64,000 nucleotides of DNA from Maricaulis maris_C (GCF_049116555.1 NZ_JAGDYT010000006.1:546693-610692), one strand, 5' to 3'. Positions 40,707-51,209 are shown, counted from the stretch's first letter. A program made the numbers and translations. Notes: generated by a model from the letters alone, not told the origin.

Positions 40707-42122
40707 ATGGCAAAACGTTTGCTAGTAATCGCCACAGCACTGGCCACCGCCTCCTGCAGCTCGCTGCAGGCCTTCGAGACGCGGGAATTCGGTTCCGAAG
40801 GGGTTCTCCCCTCGGCACCGTCGTCCTGGTCTGCAGGTAATGGTGAAGCCGGAGCAGAACTCGCCCGTGACTGGGTTGCCTCCTTACAGGATGAGCGCCT
40901 TTCGGCGCTGATCGACGAAGCTTTCGACGGCAATCCGTCGTTGGCCCAGTCGCTGGCGCGCTATCACGGCGCGGTCGCGGCAGCCCGTATTGACGGGGCG
41001 CGCTACCTGCCATCGCTCGATGGCAGTGTGACCTATCAACGCTCCCAGCCGAATGTCGGCTCGGGATCGGACAGTTTCGGGCTCGGCCTCTCGGCCTCCT
41101 GGGAGACCGATCTCTGGGGCGCCCTGCGGGATAATGCACGTGCCGGCGGGCTCAATGCCGAGGCCGCTGCGGAAGACGTCCGGGCGAGCCAGCTGTCGGT
41201 CGCCGGGCTGGTCGCCAAGGGCTGGTTCTCGCTGATCGAGGCCCGCCTCCAGACGGAACTGGCCGAACGCGATGTCGCCACGCGCCAGAACTCGCTGAAC
41301 CTCACCGAACGCCGCTTCGCTCGTGGACTTGTCCGCAGCTCCGACGTCCGCACCGCGCGCAGCGCCCTGGCGTCTTCGCAAGCCGCACTGGCCTCGCGCC
41401 AGCGGTCCGAATCCGCTTCGGCGCGCAGCCTTGAAACCCTGCTCGGTCGCTACCCGGCTGCCTCGCTTGCACCAGAGGCTGACTTCCCGGAATTCGGCGC
41501 GATTGGCGGCCTCGGCACGCCGATCGACATGCTGACACGTCGGCCCGACGTCCGGGCTGCCGAGAACCGCCTGACCGCCGCCGGCTTCCAGGCCGAAGCG
41601 GCCGCCAAGGCGCTCATTCCCAGCCTCTCCTTGCGCGGTTCGTCGGGCACGGGCGGGGTCGATGTCTCCGATCTTCTCGATCTCGACACCCTGGTCTCCA
41701 GCGTCACGGCTTCGCTGGTCGCCCCGATTTTTGACGGTGGACGCCTGATCGCACAGCGCGACCAGGTCTATGCCAATGCCGAAGGTCTGGTGGCCAGCTA
41801 TATCGCGACCGTTCTGACCGCATGGCAGGAGTCGGAGAACGCCATTCATGCCGATGGCATTCTCGCCCAGCGGGTCGAGAACCTGCAGCAGGCCTATGAA
41901 GAAGCCGCCGCCGCCGAGGACCTTGTGGTCCGCGAATACGCCCGCGGCGTATCCACCATCTTCGAACTGCTGACCGCGCAATCCCGGCGCATCAGCGCTG
42001 AAAGTCAGTACATCTCGGCACGTCGCGAGCGCGCGACCAATCGTGTCGATCTTTATCTCGCCCTCGCCGGCGATTTCTCCGCGGCCCAGTCCGCAGACCC
42101 GGCCGCGTACACAGGAGAATAA
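40707..42122 (+). CDS. RND efflux outer membrane factor lipoprotein (NodT/OprM family)
   Basis: A 471-residue TolC-like channel. The signal peptide ends with a lipobox (LATASC), so it is probably lipid-anchored in the outer membrane. NodT-family features: WVASLQDERLSALIDEAFDGNP, ASWETDLWG, RSSDVRTARSAL, MLTRRPDVRAAENRLTAAG, and the second repeat (YEEAAAAEDLVVREYARGVSTIFELLTAQ). First gene of a three-gene drug-export unit; the adaptor gene starts two bases after its stop. Start at MAKRLLV; an upstream in-frame ATG would spoil the signal peptide. Confidence 0.92.
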   Translation: MAKRLLVIATALATASCSSLQAFETREFGSEGVLPSAPSSWSAGNGEAGAELARDWVASLQDERLSALIDEAFDGNPSLAQSLARYHGAVAAARIDGARYLPSLDGSVTYQRSQPNVGSGSDSFGLGLSASWETDLWGALRDNARAGGLNAEAAAEDVRASQLSVAGLVAKGWFSLIEARLQTELAERDVATRQNSLNLTERRFARGLVRSSDVRTARSALASSQAALASRQRSESASARSLETLLGRYPAASLAPEADFPEFGAIGGLGTPIDMLTRRPDVRAAENRLTAAGFQAEAAAKALIPSLSLRGSSGTGGVDVSDLLDLDTLVSSVTASLVAPIFDGGRLIAQRDQVYANAEGLVASYIATVLTAWQESENAIHADGILAQRVENLQQAYEEAAAAEDLVVREYARGVSTIFELLTAQSRRISAESQYISARRERATNRVDLYLALAGDFSAAQSADPAAYTGE

Positions 42123-42124
42123 TC

Positions 42125-43396
42125 ATGGGCAAGTTTATCGGACGCTTTTTGATCTTTGTTGTCGTCGGCATCGTCGGCGTCGGCGTCATCGCCTCCCAGT
42201 TCATGACGCAGGAAGAGCCGGAGCGCGCCAACGCCGCGCCACGCCCGGTCGCTGTTTTTGTTGACGAGGCCCGGTTGGACTCGGTGGCCCTTCAGGTCAC
42301 ATCCCAGGGTGAAGCCCGCCCTCGCACCCAGATCAGTCTGGTGCCGCAGGTTGCCGGTCGCATCACCTATGTGAATCCGAACTTTATCGAAGGCGGTTTC
42401 TTCGAAGCCGGCGAAACCCTCGTCCAGATCGACGATGCCGACTATCGCCTCGCGGTGACCCGCGCCTCGGCCCAGGTCGCCCAGGCAGAGCAGGCCCTCG
42501 CCCGCGAGCGCGCTGAATCCGAACTGGCGGCGAGCGAATGGGAAGAATTGGGAGACGGCGAAGCCTCCTCCCTGACCCTGCGCGAACCGCAAATGGCCGA
42601 AGCCCGCGCCCAGCTGGCCGCCGCCAATGCTTCCTTGCAATCCGCTCGCCTGGACATGGCACGGACCCGCATCTCGGCGCCTTTCAGCGGCCGTGTACGG
42701 GCCAAGAATGCCGATCTCGGCCAGTATGTGGCCCCGGGCACCCCGCTGGGTGAGGTTTTCTCGACGGATGCCGTGCTGGTGCGCCTGCCTCTGACCGATC
42801 ACGAGCTGGGTCTGCTGGGTATTCCGATTGCCTACAACGCCGCTGGCGGTGCCGGCATGCCGGTCGAGCTCAACGCAACCCTGGCTGGTCGCCAGCTCAC
42901 CTGGCAGGGCCATATCATCCGCACAGACAGCGCCATCGACCCGCAGACCCGCGTGCTTTACGCGATTGCCGAAGTCACCGATCCGTACGGCGACGGCGCC
43001 TCTGATGGAACGCCGCTGGCAGTCGGCCTCTTCGTGACCGCCAATATCACCGGTCGCGATGTCGAGAATGCCTACGTCCTGCCGCGCTCAGCGCTGCGTG
43101 GCCAGAGCAATGTCTATGTCGCCGAAGAAGGCGGGACGCTCTCGGTCCGTACGGTCGAGGTAATCGACTCGAACGCACAGGAAGTCATTGTTTCGTCCGG
43201 CGTACGCGGCGGCGAGATGGTGGTCACCTCCCCGATCCGCGGTGCCAGCGACGGCATGCGCATCCAGACCTTCGGGGATGATGGCGAACTGATCGCGGCC
43301 TATTCCGCGACCTATGACGATGAACCGGCCGAAGAAGGCCTGGCAGAAACCGAGACAGGCGAAGCAGATAGCGACGCTGTCGCGAGCGCTGGCTAA
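42125..43396 (+). CDS. RND efflux periplasmic adaptor (HlyD/MFP family)
   Basis: A 423-residue membrane-fusion protein anchored by an N-terminal helix (FIGRFLIFVVVGIVGVGVIA). Typical domains follow: lipoyl half (VVPQVAGRITYVNPNFIEGGFF-type, here LVPQVAGRITYVN), a helical hairpin (about 95-170), the second lipoyl half (TRISAPFSGRVRAKNADLGQYV), beta-barrel and membrane-proximal region. It bridges the permease and outer membrane channel. The C-terminal tail is acidic (DDEPAEEGLAETETGEADSD). Confidence 0.93.
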   Translation: MGKFIGRFLIFVVVGIVGVGVIASQFMTQEEPERANAAPRPVAVFVDEARLDSVALQVTSQGEARPRTQISLVPQVAGRITYVNPNFIEGGFFEAGETLVQIDDADYRLAVTRASAQVAQAEQALARERAESELAASEWEELGDGEASSLTLREPQMAEARAQLAAANASLQSARLDMARTRISAPFSGRVRAKNADLGQYVAPGTPLGEVFSTDAVLVRLPLTDHELGLLGIPIAYNAAGGAGMPVELNATLAGRQLTWQGHIIRTDSAIDPQTRVLYAIAEVTDPYGDGASDGTPLAVGLFVTANITGRDVENAYVLPRSALRGQSNVYVAEEGGTLSVRTVEVIDSNAQEVIVSSGVRGGEMVVTSPIRGASDGMRIQTFGDDGELIAAYSATYDDEPAEEGLAETETGEADSDAVASAG

Positions 43397-43425
43397 GCGA
43401 CGGAACCACACGGAGGACAACGGCG

Positions 43426-46400
43426 ATGACCGATCCCAACACCACTCATGAAGAAGCCCCGCGGGGCGGCATTGTCGGCTGGTGGGCGCGGAATACCGTC
43501 GCCGCCAACCTGGTCATGATCATCGCCGTTGTCGGCGGTTTCATCGGCTACAACTCGCTCAACCGCGAGGTCTTCCCGACCGTCTCGGTGAACGGTGCCA
43601 GCGTCTCGGTGGCCTGGCCCGGCGCCTCCCCGCAGGAGGTCGAAGAACAGATCATCGTGCGGATCGAGGAAGCGCTGTCCGACATGGACGGCATCGAGAC
43701 GATCACCTCCACCGCCCGTGAAGGCGGCGGCAATATCAATATCGAGGGCAAGCGCTCGGTTGATGTCGGCGAGTTCATCGACGCCATCAAGCTGGAAGTG
43801 GACTCGGTCAACAACCTGCCGCAATCCGCCTTCCGACCGGTCGTGACGCCCTGGCGCTCACAGGACCAGGTCGTCGGCTTTGCCGTCCACGGCAGCGCCG
43901 ACCGGCGGGACTTGCAGGCCATTGGCCGCGAGATCCGTGACGAAGTCGCCCAGCTGCCGGGTGCCTCCATCGTCAATATGTGGGCGACCCGGGGCGAAGA
44001 GGTCTCGATCGAGGTCTCCGAGGAAAACCTGCGTCGCTATGACCTGACCTTTGACGAGATCGTGCGCGCCGTGCGCTCGAGCTCGCTCAATGCCTCGGCC
44101 GGCAGCGTCCGCACGGAGCTGGGTGATGTGAGCATCACCTCGCGCCAGCTGGCCGATACCGCGCCGGAATTCGAGGAAATCATCATCCGTCAGACGTCGG
44201 ATGGCGGCACGCTGCGCGTCCGCGATGTGGCCCAGGTCACCGACGGCTTCTCCGACTTCAATCTCGAAGCGACCTATAATGGCGAGTCCATGGTGCTGGT
44301 CGTTGTGGAAACCTCGCCGAATATCGACGTTGTCGACACCTCGCGGCAGGTGCGCGACTATATCGACCGCAAGCGCCTGGAACTGCCCGATGGTGTTCAC
44401 CTCTCTTTGTGGTGGGACAATTCGGAGATGTATACGGGCCGCATGGAAACGATCGCCAACTCCGCCCTGTTCGGGGGTGTGCTGGTCCTGATCGTGCTCT
44501 TCCTCTTCCTGCGCCCCATCGTCGCCTTCTGGGTGACCATCGGCATCTTCGTTGCCTTCGGCGGCGCCTTCCTGCTGTTGCCCATGATGGGCGTCACGCT
44601 GAACATGCTGTCGCTGTTCGCCTTCCTCCTGGTGATCGGCATCGTCGTCGATGATGCGATCGTGGTAGGTGAGAATATCTACGACAGGGTCGAACGCGGG
44701 GAACCGGGTCTGACAGCCTCGATCGTTGGCACGCAAATGGTGGCCAAGCCGGTCATCTTCGCCGTCATCACCACGATCATGATGTTCTCGCCCTGGATGC
44801 TGCTGACGGGGCCGGAAGTTCAGTTCACCCGCCAGATCTCGCTGGTCGTGATCGCGGCGCTGGCCTTCTCGCTGATCGAATCCCTGCTCATCCTGCCGGC
44901 CCACCTGTCGCACATGAAGCCGCAGTCCAGCAAAGGCTTCTTCGGCCCGCTGATCGCGTTTCAGCGCGCCATTGCCGGTACGCTTCTCAGCTTTGCCCGC
45001 GGCGTTTATCGCCCGGTCGCCAAGGCGTGTATTCGCAATCGTTATGCGACCTTCTTCGGCTTCCTGCTGATCTTCGTTATCTCCATCTCCCTGATGATGA
45101 CCAACCGCGTTGGGTCGGTCTTCATGCCGCAGATCGAAAACGAGACGATCCAGACGTCGATCACCCTCGCCGAGGGCACCCCATGGGGCCGGACCGAGCA
45201 GGTGCGTCAGCAGCTCGATCGCGCCCAGGACGAAGCGCTCAGCTATTACCGCGAGCAATTCCCGGGTGAAGTCGACATGATCGAGAGCCGCTCGACCCTG
45301 GCAACGGATGGTCGTATCCGCGCCTGGATCACCCTGGCCGATCCGGAAGACCGTCCGGGCAATCTTCCGACCTCGGAAGTCGCTGCCCAGATCCGTGAAT
45401 TCCTGGGGCCGATTCCGGATGCCGAGGAAATCCGTCTCGACTCGACCATCAATAATGGTGGCAATGGCATGCGCTTCGCCCTGTCCGGCCAGAATCTGGA
45501 CGAATTGCGGGCGGCTGCCGATGATCTGAAGGAACAGCTGCGCAGCTATGACACCCTGTATGATGTCGTCGACAGCATGCAGACCTCGACCGAGGAATTG
45601 CAGGTCCGCCTGCGTCCGAACGCCCAGGCGCTCGGTCTGACCCTCGCCGATGTCACCAATCAGGTGCGTCAGTCCTTCTACGGCGTCGAAGCCCAGCGCC
45701 TGCCGCGTGACGGTCAGGATGTACGGGTCATGATCCGCCTGGATGCCGCCTCGCGTCGGTCGCTGGATACCTTCCGCGATATCCGCATCCGCACCACGGA
45801 CGGACGTGAAGTTCCGCTGGCGGCAGTCGCCGAGGCTGATTTCGCTCCGGGCCTGAACCGGATCAATCGCCGCAATGGTATGCGCACCATCACGGTCAGC
45901 GCGGAACTGTCGGACCCGGCAGCCCGCGGCGATATCGATACGGCGCTGAGCGAAGACTACTGGCAGGCTTTCGAGGCTCGCTTCCCGCACGTTTCACGGG
46001 ACGAGATCGGCCAGGCCGAGGGTCAGCGCGAATTCATGGCGGAAGTCATGGTCCTGCTCGCCTTCGCCCTGATCTCGATGTACCTGCTGCTGGCGATCGC
46101 CTTCCGCTCCTACTTCCAGCCGATCGTGATCATGATCGCCATCCCGTTCTCACTGACCGGCGCCATTTTCGGACATTATCTGTTCGACATGCCGATTGCC
46201 CTCTTCTCCTATTTCGGGGTCGGAGCTGCGGCAGGCGTCGTCATCAATGACAACCTGGTGCTGATCGACTTCGTGAACCGGTTGCGCGCCAATGGTGTCG
46301 GGGCCTTCCAGGCCCTGGTTGATGCCGGTGTGCAGCGTTTCCGCCCGATCCTGCTGACCTCGGTCACCACTTTCCTCGGGATCTTCCCGATGATGGCCGA

Positions 46401-46644
46401 GCGTTCGACACAGGCGGAATTCCTCAAGCCGATGGTCGTCGCCCTGGGCTTCGCCGTTATCTTCGCCCTCTTCCTGACGCTGATCATGGTTCCGGCCATG
46501 TATGCGATCGGGGTCGACATCGCCCGCTTCTTCCGGATGGTGTGGACAGGCAAGAAGCAGCCCGGCCTGGGTGAGCACTACGCCGACACCGACTTCGCCC
46601 ATGGCGAGCAGGCCGGTCATCTCGACCACTCGCCTGCCGAATAA
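43426..46644 (+). CDS. RND efflux permease (AcrB/HAE family)
   Basis: A 1072-residue inner-membrane antiporter with twelve helices and two large periplasmic loops. Family marks: N-terminal FPTVSVNGASVSVAWPGASPQEVEEQI in pieces, FLLVIGIVVDDAIVVGENIYD with the paired acidic residues of the proton relay in TM4, and a matching second half (LISMYLLLAIAFRSYFQP, GAAAGVVINDNLVLIDFVN). It exports lipophilic compounds with the adaptor and channel encoded upstream. Substrates not predictable. A strong terminator follows. Confidence 0.95.
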   Translation: MTDPNTTHEEAPRGGIVGWWARNTVAANLVMIIAVVGGFIGYNSLNREVFPTVSVNGASVSVAWPGASPQEVEEQIIVRIEEALSDMDGIETITSTAREGGGNINIEGKRSVDVGEFIDAIKLEVDSVNNLPQSAFRPVVTPWRSQDQVVGFAVHGSADRRDLQAIGREIRDEVAQLPGASIVNMWATRGEEVSIEVSEENLRRYDLTFDEIVRAVRSSSLNASAGSVRTELGDVSITSRQLADTAPEFEEIIIRQTSDGGTLRVRDVAQVTDGFSDFNLEATYNGESMVLVVVETSPNIDVVDTSRQVRDYIDRKRLELPDGVHLSLWWDNSEMYTGRMETIANSALFGGVLVLIVLFLFLRPIVAFWVTIGIFVAFGGAFLLLPMMGVTLNMLSLFAFLLVIGIVVDDAIVVGENIYDRVERGEPGLTASIVGTQMVAKPVIFAVITTIMMFSPWMLLTGPEVQFTRQISLVVIAALAFSLIESLLILPAHLSHMKPQSSKGFFGPLIAFQRAIAGTLLSFARGVYRPVAKACIRNRYATFFGFLLIFVISISLMMTNRVGSVFMPQIENETIQTSITLAEGTPWGRTEQVRQQLDRAQDEALSYYREQFPGEVDMIESRSTLATDGRIRAWITLADPEDRPGNLPTSEVAAQIREFLGPIPDAEEIRLDSTINNGGNGMRFALSGQNLDELRAAADDLKEQLRSYDTLYDVVDSMQTSTEELQVRLRPNAQALGLTLADVTNQVRQSFYGVEAQRLPRDGQDVRVMIRLDAASRRSLDTFRDIRIRTTDGREVPLAAVAEADFAPGLNRINRRNGMRTITVSAELSDPAARGDIDTALSEDYWQAFEARFPHVSRDEIGQAEGQREFMAEVMVLLAFALISMYLLLAIAFRSYFQPIVIMIAIPFSLTGAIFGHYLFDMPIALFSYFGVGAAAGVVINDNLVLIDFVNRLRANGVGAFQALVDAGVQRFRPILLTSVTTFLGIFPMMAERSTQAEFLKPMVVALGFAVIFALFLTLIMVPAMYAIGVDIARFFRMVWTGKKQPGLGEHYADTDFAHGEQAGHLDHSPAE

Positions 46645-46654
46645 TTGGCGTCAA

Positions 46655-46690
46655 AACGCCCCGCGTTGTATCTAGCGCGGGGCGTTTTTA
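46655..46690 (+). terminator. Rho-independent terminator of the RND efflux operon
   Basis: AACGCCCCGCG and CGCGGGGCGTT form an eleven-base stem around a ten-base loop, running into TTTTTA. Confidence 0.9.
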
Positions 46691-46722
46691 CGTCTTGGAC
46701 CTAAAAACAAGGGGATCACAGA

Positions 46723-48792
46723 ATGAAAAAGCTCTTGCTGAGCACCGCCGTCCTGGCGTTGACCGCGGCCTGCCAACCGGCGGAAGCACCCGATGAAACG
46801 ACCCAGACCGTAACCGAAACCGCCGCGATGACCGGCAGCGCGGATATCGGCACCTGGGGTTTCGACCTTGAGGGCATGGATGCCGCAATCGTCGCCGGTG
46901 ATGACTTCTACCGCTATGCGAATGGTACCTGGCTCGACAATACGGTGATCCCGTCTGACCGCTCCAATTACGGCATGTTCACCGCGCTGGCGATCGAGGC
47001 CGAGGAACAGGTCCAGGACATCATTCTCGAGCTCGCCGCCCAGGACGCCGCCGATGGCACGATCGAGCAGAAGGTCGGCGATCTCTACGGCAGCTGGATG
47101 GACACGTCGACCATCGACCAGCTCGGCCTCGCCCCGGCCCAGCCCTATCTCGACGAGATCGCAGCCGCCGAGACGCATGACGACATCAACGCGCTGTTCG
47201 CGACCATCTACCACCAGTCGCCCTATGGCGTCGGCATCATCCCCGATCCGGCCGACACCACGCGCTACACCGTCTTCGTCGGCCAGGCCGGTCTCGGCCT
47301 GCCGGATCGCGATTTCTACCTGGAAGAAGACAATGAGCGTTATCGCGACGCCTATCTGGCCTTCATCGAGCAGATCTTCGATCTGGCCGACATGGAAGGC
47401 GGCGCCGAGAAGGCCCAGGCCATTTTCGACCTGGAAATGCGGATTGCCGAGACTCACTGGAGTCAGCAAGACAGCCGCGACATCCAGAAGATCTACAACC
47501 CCATGCCCATGGACCAGCTCGCCGCCCTGGCGCCGGAGCTGCGCTTTGATGCGGGCATGGAGCAGCTCGGTCTCGACGGCGTAGCGACCTATCTCGTCGC
47601 CCAGCCGAGCGCGATCGAAGCCGCCGGCCAGATTTTCGCGGAGACGCCGGTCGAGGTCTGGCAGGACTATATGACCTTCCACTTCATCCGCACCAATGCC
47701 GGTGCCCTGCCGGAAGCTTTCGATGCCGCGAATTTCGCCATGTTCGGCACGACGCTGAACGGTATCGAGGAGCAACGTCCGCGCGACCGTCGCGGCGTCA
47801 ATCTCGTCGGTGGACAACTCGGTGAAGCCGTTGGCCAGGTCTATGTCGACCGTCACTTCCCGCCCGAATCCAAGACCGCGATGGAAGAGCTTGTGGCCAA
47901 TCTGGTCACCGCCTTCGAGGGCCGCCTGACCGCGCTCGAGTGGATGGATGACGACACCCGCGCCAATGCACTGCAGAAGCTGTCCACCTTCGAACCGCGC
48001 ATCGGTTATCCGGACGAGTGGCAGGACTATTCCGCCCTCGAGGTTCGCTCGGACGATCTGTTCGGCAATATGACCCGCATCGCGGAATTCCAGTGGGCCG
48101 AACAACTCGCCGACCTGGAAGGCCCGGTTGATCGTACCGCCTGGCCTTACCCGCCGCAGACGGTCAATGCGTCCTACAATCCGCTGATGAACCAAATCAC
48201 CTTCCCGGCCGGCATCCTGCAGGCTCCCTTCTTCGATCCGCATGCCGATGCGGCGATCAATTACGGCGCCATCGGCGCGGTGATCGGTCACGAAATCGGT
48301 CACGGCTTTGACGATCAGGGCCGCCGCTTCGATTATGACGGGTCGATCCGCGACTGGTGGACCGAAGAGACCAATGAGCGTTTCGAATCCCGAGCTGACC
48401 GGCTTGGCGCCCAGTATTCCGGCTATTCGCCGGTCGAAGGGCGTTTCGTGAATGGTGAATTCACGATGGGTGAGAATATCGGTGATCTCGGTGGCCTGCA
48501 GATGGCCTTCACCGCCTACCAGCACCATCTCGATGCCTGCTGTGACGGCCAGGCGCCGGTCATTGACGGCTTCACCGGTGAGCAACGCTTCTTCCTGGCC
48601 TGGGCCCAGGTCTGGCGTCGCCTCTACCGCGAAGACAATCTGATCAACCGTCTCGCAACCGACCCGCACAGCCCGTCCCAATACCGGACCAATGGTGTCG
48701 TGCGGAATCTGGATGCCTGGTACGAGGCCTTCGGTGTGACCGAGGACAATGACCTCTACCTGCCGCCGGAGGAGCGCGTCTCCATCTGGTAG
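46723..48792 (+). CDS. M13 family metallopeptidase 1, lipoprotein
   Basis: A 689-residue neprilysin-type zinc endopeptidase. The signal peptide ends in a lipobox-like LTAAC, so it is probably lipid-anchored. The zinc site is HEIGH (H523-H527) in GAVIGHEIGHGFDDQG, and the third ligand Glu lies in MGENIGDLGGLQ. The substrate-binding NASYN motif (NAxYx) precedes it, and the protein ends in the conserved RVSIW. M13 enzymes cleave peptides in the periplasm or outside. First of three tandem paralogues, with a transcription terminator after each. Confidence 0.95.
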   Translation: MKKLLLSTAVLALTAACQPAEAPDETTQTVTETAAMTGSADIGTWGFDLEGMDAAIVAGDDFYRYANGTWLDNTVIPSDRSNYGMFTALAIEAEEQVQDIILELAAQDAADGTIEQKVGDLYGSWMDTSTIDQLGLAPAQPYLDEIAAAETHDDINALFATIYHQSPYGVGIIPDPADTTRYTVFVGQAGLGLPDRDFYLEEDNERYRDAYLAFIEQIFDLADMEGGAEKAQAIFDLEMRIAETHWSQQDSRDIQKIYNPMPMDQLAALAPELRFDAGMEQLGLDGVATYLVAQPSAIEAAGQIFAETPVEVWQDYMTFHFIRTNAGALPEAFDAANFAMFGTTLNGIEEQRPRDRRGVNLVGGQLGEAVGQVYVDRHFPPESKTAMEELVANLVTAFEGRLTALEWMDDDTRANALQKLSTFEPRIGYPDEWQDYSALEVRSDDLFGNMTRIAEFQWAEQLADLEGPVDRTAWPYPPQTVNASYNPLMNQITFPAGILQAPFFDPHADAAINYGAIGAVIGHEIGHGFDDQGRRFDYDGSIRDWWTEETNERFESRADRLGAQYSGYSPVEGRFVNGEFTMGENIGDLGGLQMAFTAYQHHLDACCDGQAPVIDGFTGEQRFFLAWAQVWRRLYREDNLINRLATDPHSPSQYRTNGVVRNLDAWYEAFGVTEDNDLYLPPEERVSIW

Positions 48793-48815
48793 GATTCACC
48801 GTCCAACTGAAGAAG

Positions 48816-48843
48816 CGGCCCGGCAGCAATGTCGGGCCGTTTT
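48816..48843 (+). terminator. Terminator after M13 peptidase 1
   Basis: CGGCCCGGC and GTCGGGCCG form a stem with one mismatch around AGCAAT, followed by TTTT. Both stem arms are identical to those after M13 peptidases 2 and 3. Confidence 0.75.
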
Positions 48844-48938
48844 CATTACAGGGCTGTAAGAGACACCCCCCGTGTATTGCGCCCCGGCCTCAGCGCACTA
48901 GTGTTTGCGCCAATGAATTTGCTCCTAGGGGAAACACG

Positions 48939-51068
48939 ATGAAAAAGCTTCTGCTGACCAGCGCCTGCGTGGCACTGATGGCGGCCTGCTCGCCGAGCGG
49001 CGAAACGCCGGATACCGACACAACGACACCGAACGAATCCGCAGCTAGCGATGTGCAGACGTCCACGACCGAAGCCTCCGCAACCGTCGTCGGTGATCCG
49101 TCCGCCGGAGACCCGCGCCTCGGCACCTGGGGTATTGAGACCCAGCATGTCGATGCAACCGTTCATCCGGGTGATGACTTCAACCGTTATGTGAATGGGG
49201 GTTGGCTCGACTCGGTCGAGATGCCGCAGGGTTTCTCCCGCTTCGGATCCTTCACCGAGCTGTATCTCCTCTCGGAAGAGCGCATCAACGGCATCATCGA
49301 GGAAGCCGGCGCCGCTGACGCCGCTGCCGGCGAACCGCTGCAGCAGATCGGCGATCTCTACGCAGCCTATATGGACCAGGAAACGCTTGAAGCGCGCGGT
49401 TTCGATCCGGTCCAGCCGATGATTGACCGCATCGCGGCGGCCGGTAGCCATACCGACATCGCGACGCTCATGGGCAGCCCGGGCACGGCCTCGATCTTCG
49501 GTGCCGGCGTGACCCGCGACCAAGGCAATCCCGACCGCTATATTGTCGGCGTGAGCCAGAGCGGTCTCGGCCTGCCGACCCGTGATTATTATCTCGAAGA
49601 GACCGACCGCTACCAGGCCTTCCGCGATGCCTATGTCGCATACATCGCCGATGCTTTCGGCTTCATCGGTGTCGATGGCGGAGCCGAGCGCGCGCAACGC
49701 ATCCTCGACCTGGAAACCGCCTTCGCCGAGGTCCATTGGACCCGAGAGGACAGCCGCGACCGGACCCGCACCTATAATCTCATGACGACGGAAGAGCTGG
49801 CAGCAAGCGCACCGGGCTTCGACTGGACCGCCTTCATGGAAGCGCTCGATTTCGCGGACCAGACCGAAGTCGTGATCCGTCAGGATACCGCTATCCAGTC
49901 CCTGGCAACCCTGTTCTCCGAAGTGCCGGTGGAGACCTGGCAGGACTGGCTGACCTTCCGCTACCTGTCGAGTAATCGCGGTTCGCTGACACCGGAATTC
50001 TACGAGCGCTCCTTCGACTTCTACAATCGCACCCTGTCCGGCGTTGAAGAGCCGCGTCCGCTCGAGTCGCGAGCCATCCAGTATGTCAACGGCTCGATGG
50101 GCATGGCGCTCGGCCAGATCTATGTCGAGCGTTACTTCCCACCGGAATACAAGGAGCAGATGGAGGTCCTCGTCGATTATCTCGGCATGGCCCTTCGCGA
50201 GCGCCTGGAAACGCTCGAATGGATGGACGAAGAGACCCGGGCCGGCGCGATCGACAAGTTCGAGAATTTCACGCCCAAGATCGGTTACCCCGACCAGTGG
50301 CCGGATTATTCCTCGATCGAGATCCGTCCCGATGACCTGTTCGGCAATTCCGAGCGCATTGCAGCCTGGGCCCGTGCCGACAGCCGCGCCCGCCTGCGGG
50401 GCCCGATCCGCGATTGGGAATGGGGCATGTCGCCGCAAACGGTGAACGCCTATTACTCCCCCACCGCGAATGAGATCGTCTTCCCGGCCGCCATCCTTCA
50501 GGGTCCCTTCTTTGATCCTTATGCCGACGCTGCCGTCAATTTCGGCGGTATCGGTGCCGTGATCGGTCACGAAATGGGTCATGGCTTCGACGACCAGGGC
50601 AGCCGCTCTGACGGCGATGGCGTGCTCCGTGACTGGTGGTCGGAACTGAGCCGCGGGAATTTCGACGAGCGCACCGACGCGCTGGCTGCCCAGTACAGCG
50701 AGTTTTCCCCGGTCGAGGGCGAATTCGTGAATGGTCGCCTGTCGCTGGGCGAGAACATCGGCGATGTCGGTGGTCTGTCGATGGCCTATCGCGCCTATCA
50801 GCTCTATCTCGCCGACCATGGTGGCGATGCACCGGTGCTCGACGGGTTCACCGGTGATCAGCGCTTCTACATGGCCTGGGGTCAGGTCTGGCGGAATCTT
50901 TACACCGAGCAGGCGCTCGTCCGTCAGCTGCGCCAGGGGCCGCACTCTCCGGCTCAATACCGGATCAATGGTGCCCTGCGCAATCAGGATGCCTGGTACG
51001 AGGCCTTCGGCGTGACCGAGGACCACGAACTCTACCTGGCACCGGAAGACCGCGTTTCCATCTGGTAG
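48939..51068 (+). CDS. M13 family metallopeptidase 2, lipoprotein
   Basis: A 709-residue paralogue of the preceding gene. The signal peptide ends in LMAAC (lipobox), followed by a Thr/Ser-rich linker to about residue 60. The zinc motif is HEMGH (H544-H548) in GAVIGHEMGHGFDDQGSRSDGDG, the third ligand in LGENIGDVGGLS, the substrate motif NAYYS and the terminal RVSIW are intact. Closer in sequence to peptidase 3 (shared DWEWGMSPQTVNAYY and FGGIGAVIGHE) than to peptidase 1. Its own terminator follows. Confidence 0.95.
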   Translation: MKKLLLTSACVALMAACSPSGETPDTDTTTPNESAASDVQTSTTEASATVVGDPSAGDPRLGTWGIETQHVDATVHPGDDFNRYVNGGWLDSVEMPQGFSRFGSFTELYLLSEERINGIIEEAGAADAAAGEPLQQIGDLYAAYMDQETLEARGFDPVQPMIDRIAAAGSHTDIATLMGSPGTASIFGAGVTRDQGNPDRYIVGVSQSGLGLPTRDYYLEETDRYQAFRDAYVAYIADAFGFIGVDGGAERAQRILDLETAFAEVHWTREDSRDRTRTYNLMTTEELAASAPGFDWTAFMEALDFADQTEVVIRQDTAIQSLATLFSEVPVETWQDWLTFRYLSSNRGSLTPEFYERSFDFYNRTLSGVEEPRPLESRAIQYVNGSMGMALGQIYVERYFPPEYKEQMEVLVDYLGMALRERLETLEWMDEETRAGAIDKFENFTPKIGYPDQWPDYSSIEIRPDDLFGNSERIAAWARADSRARLRGPIRDWEWGMSPQTVNAYYSPTANEIVFPAAILQGPFFDPYADAAVNFGGIGAVIGHEMGHGFDDQGSRSDGDGVLRDWWSELSRGNFDERTDALAAQYSEFSPVEGEFVNGRLSLGENIGDVGGLSMAYRAYQLYLADHGGDAPVLDGFTGDQRFYMAWGQVWRNLYTEQALVRQLRQGPHSPAQYRINGALRNQDAWYEAFGVTEDHELYLAPEDRVSIW

Positions 51069-51090
51069 GGTTTAACCCAAACTGATGCAG

Positions 51091-51118
51091 CGGCCCGGCG
51101 GAAACGTCGGGCCGTTTT
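51091..51118 (+). terminator. Terminator after M13 peptidase 2
   Basis: CGGCCCGGC and GTCGGGCCG around GGAAAC, followed by TTTT. Stem arms match those after peptidases 1 and 3 exactly. Confidence 0.75.
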
Positions 51119-51209
51119 GCATTGCACAAGCTTAATCAATCCCTCATCGCGGCGATGACCGGCGGATTCCAGTTTGCGGCGTCTGAAATCGCAACAACGG
51201 GGGTTCACC

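Noticed and set aside
43858..45990. A 710-codon open frame on the strand opposite the RND permease
   Set aside because: It is antisense to a fully supported transporter gene, has no recognisable family and arises from the high GC third-position bias of the real gene.
46672..51026. Very long open frames (669 and 726 codons) antisense to M13 peptidases 1 and 2
   Set aside because: They mirror each other because the peptidase genes are paralogues. No ribosome binding site, signal or family match supports them.
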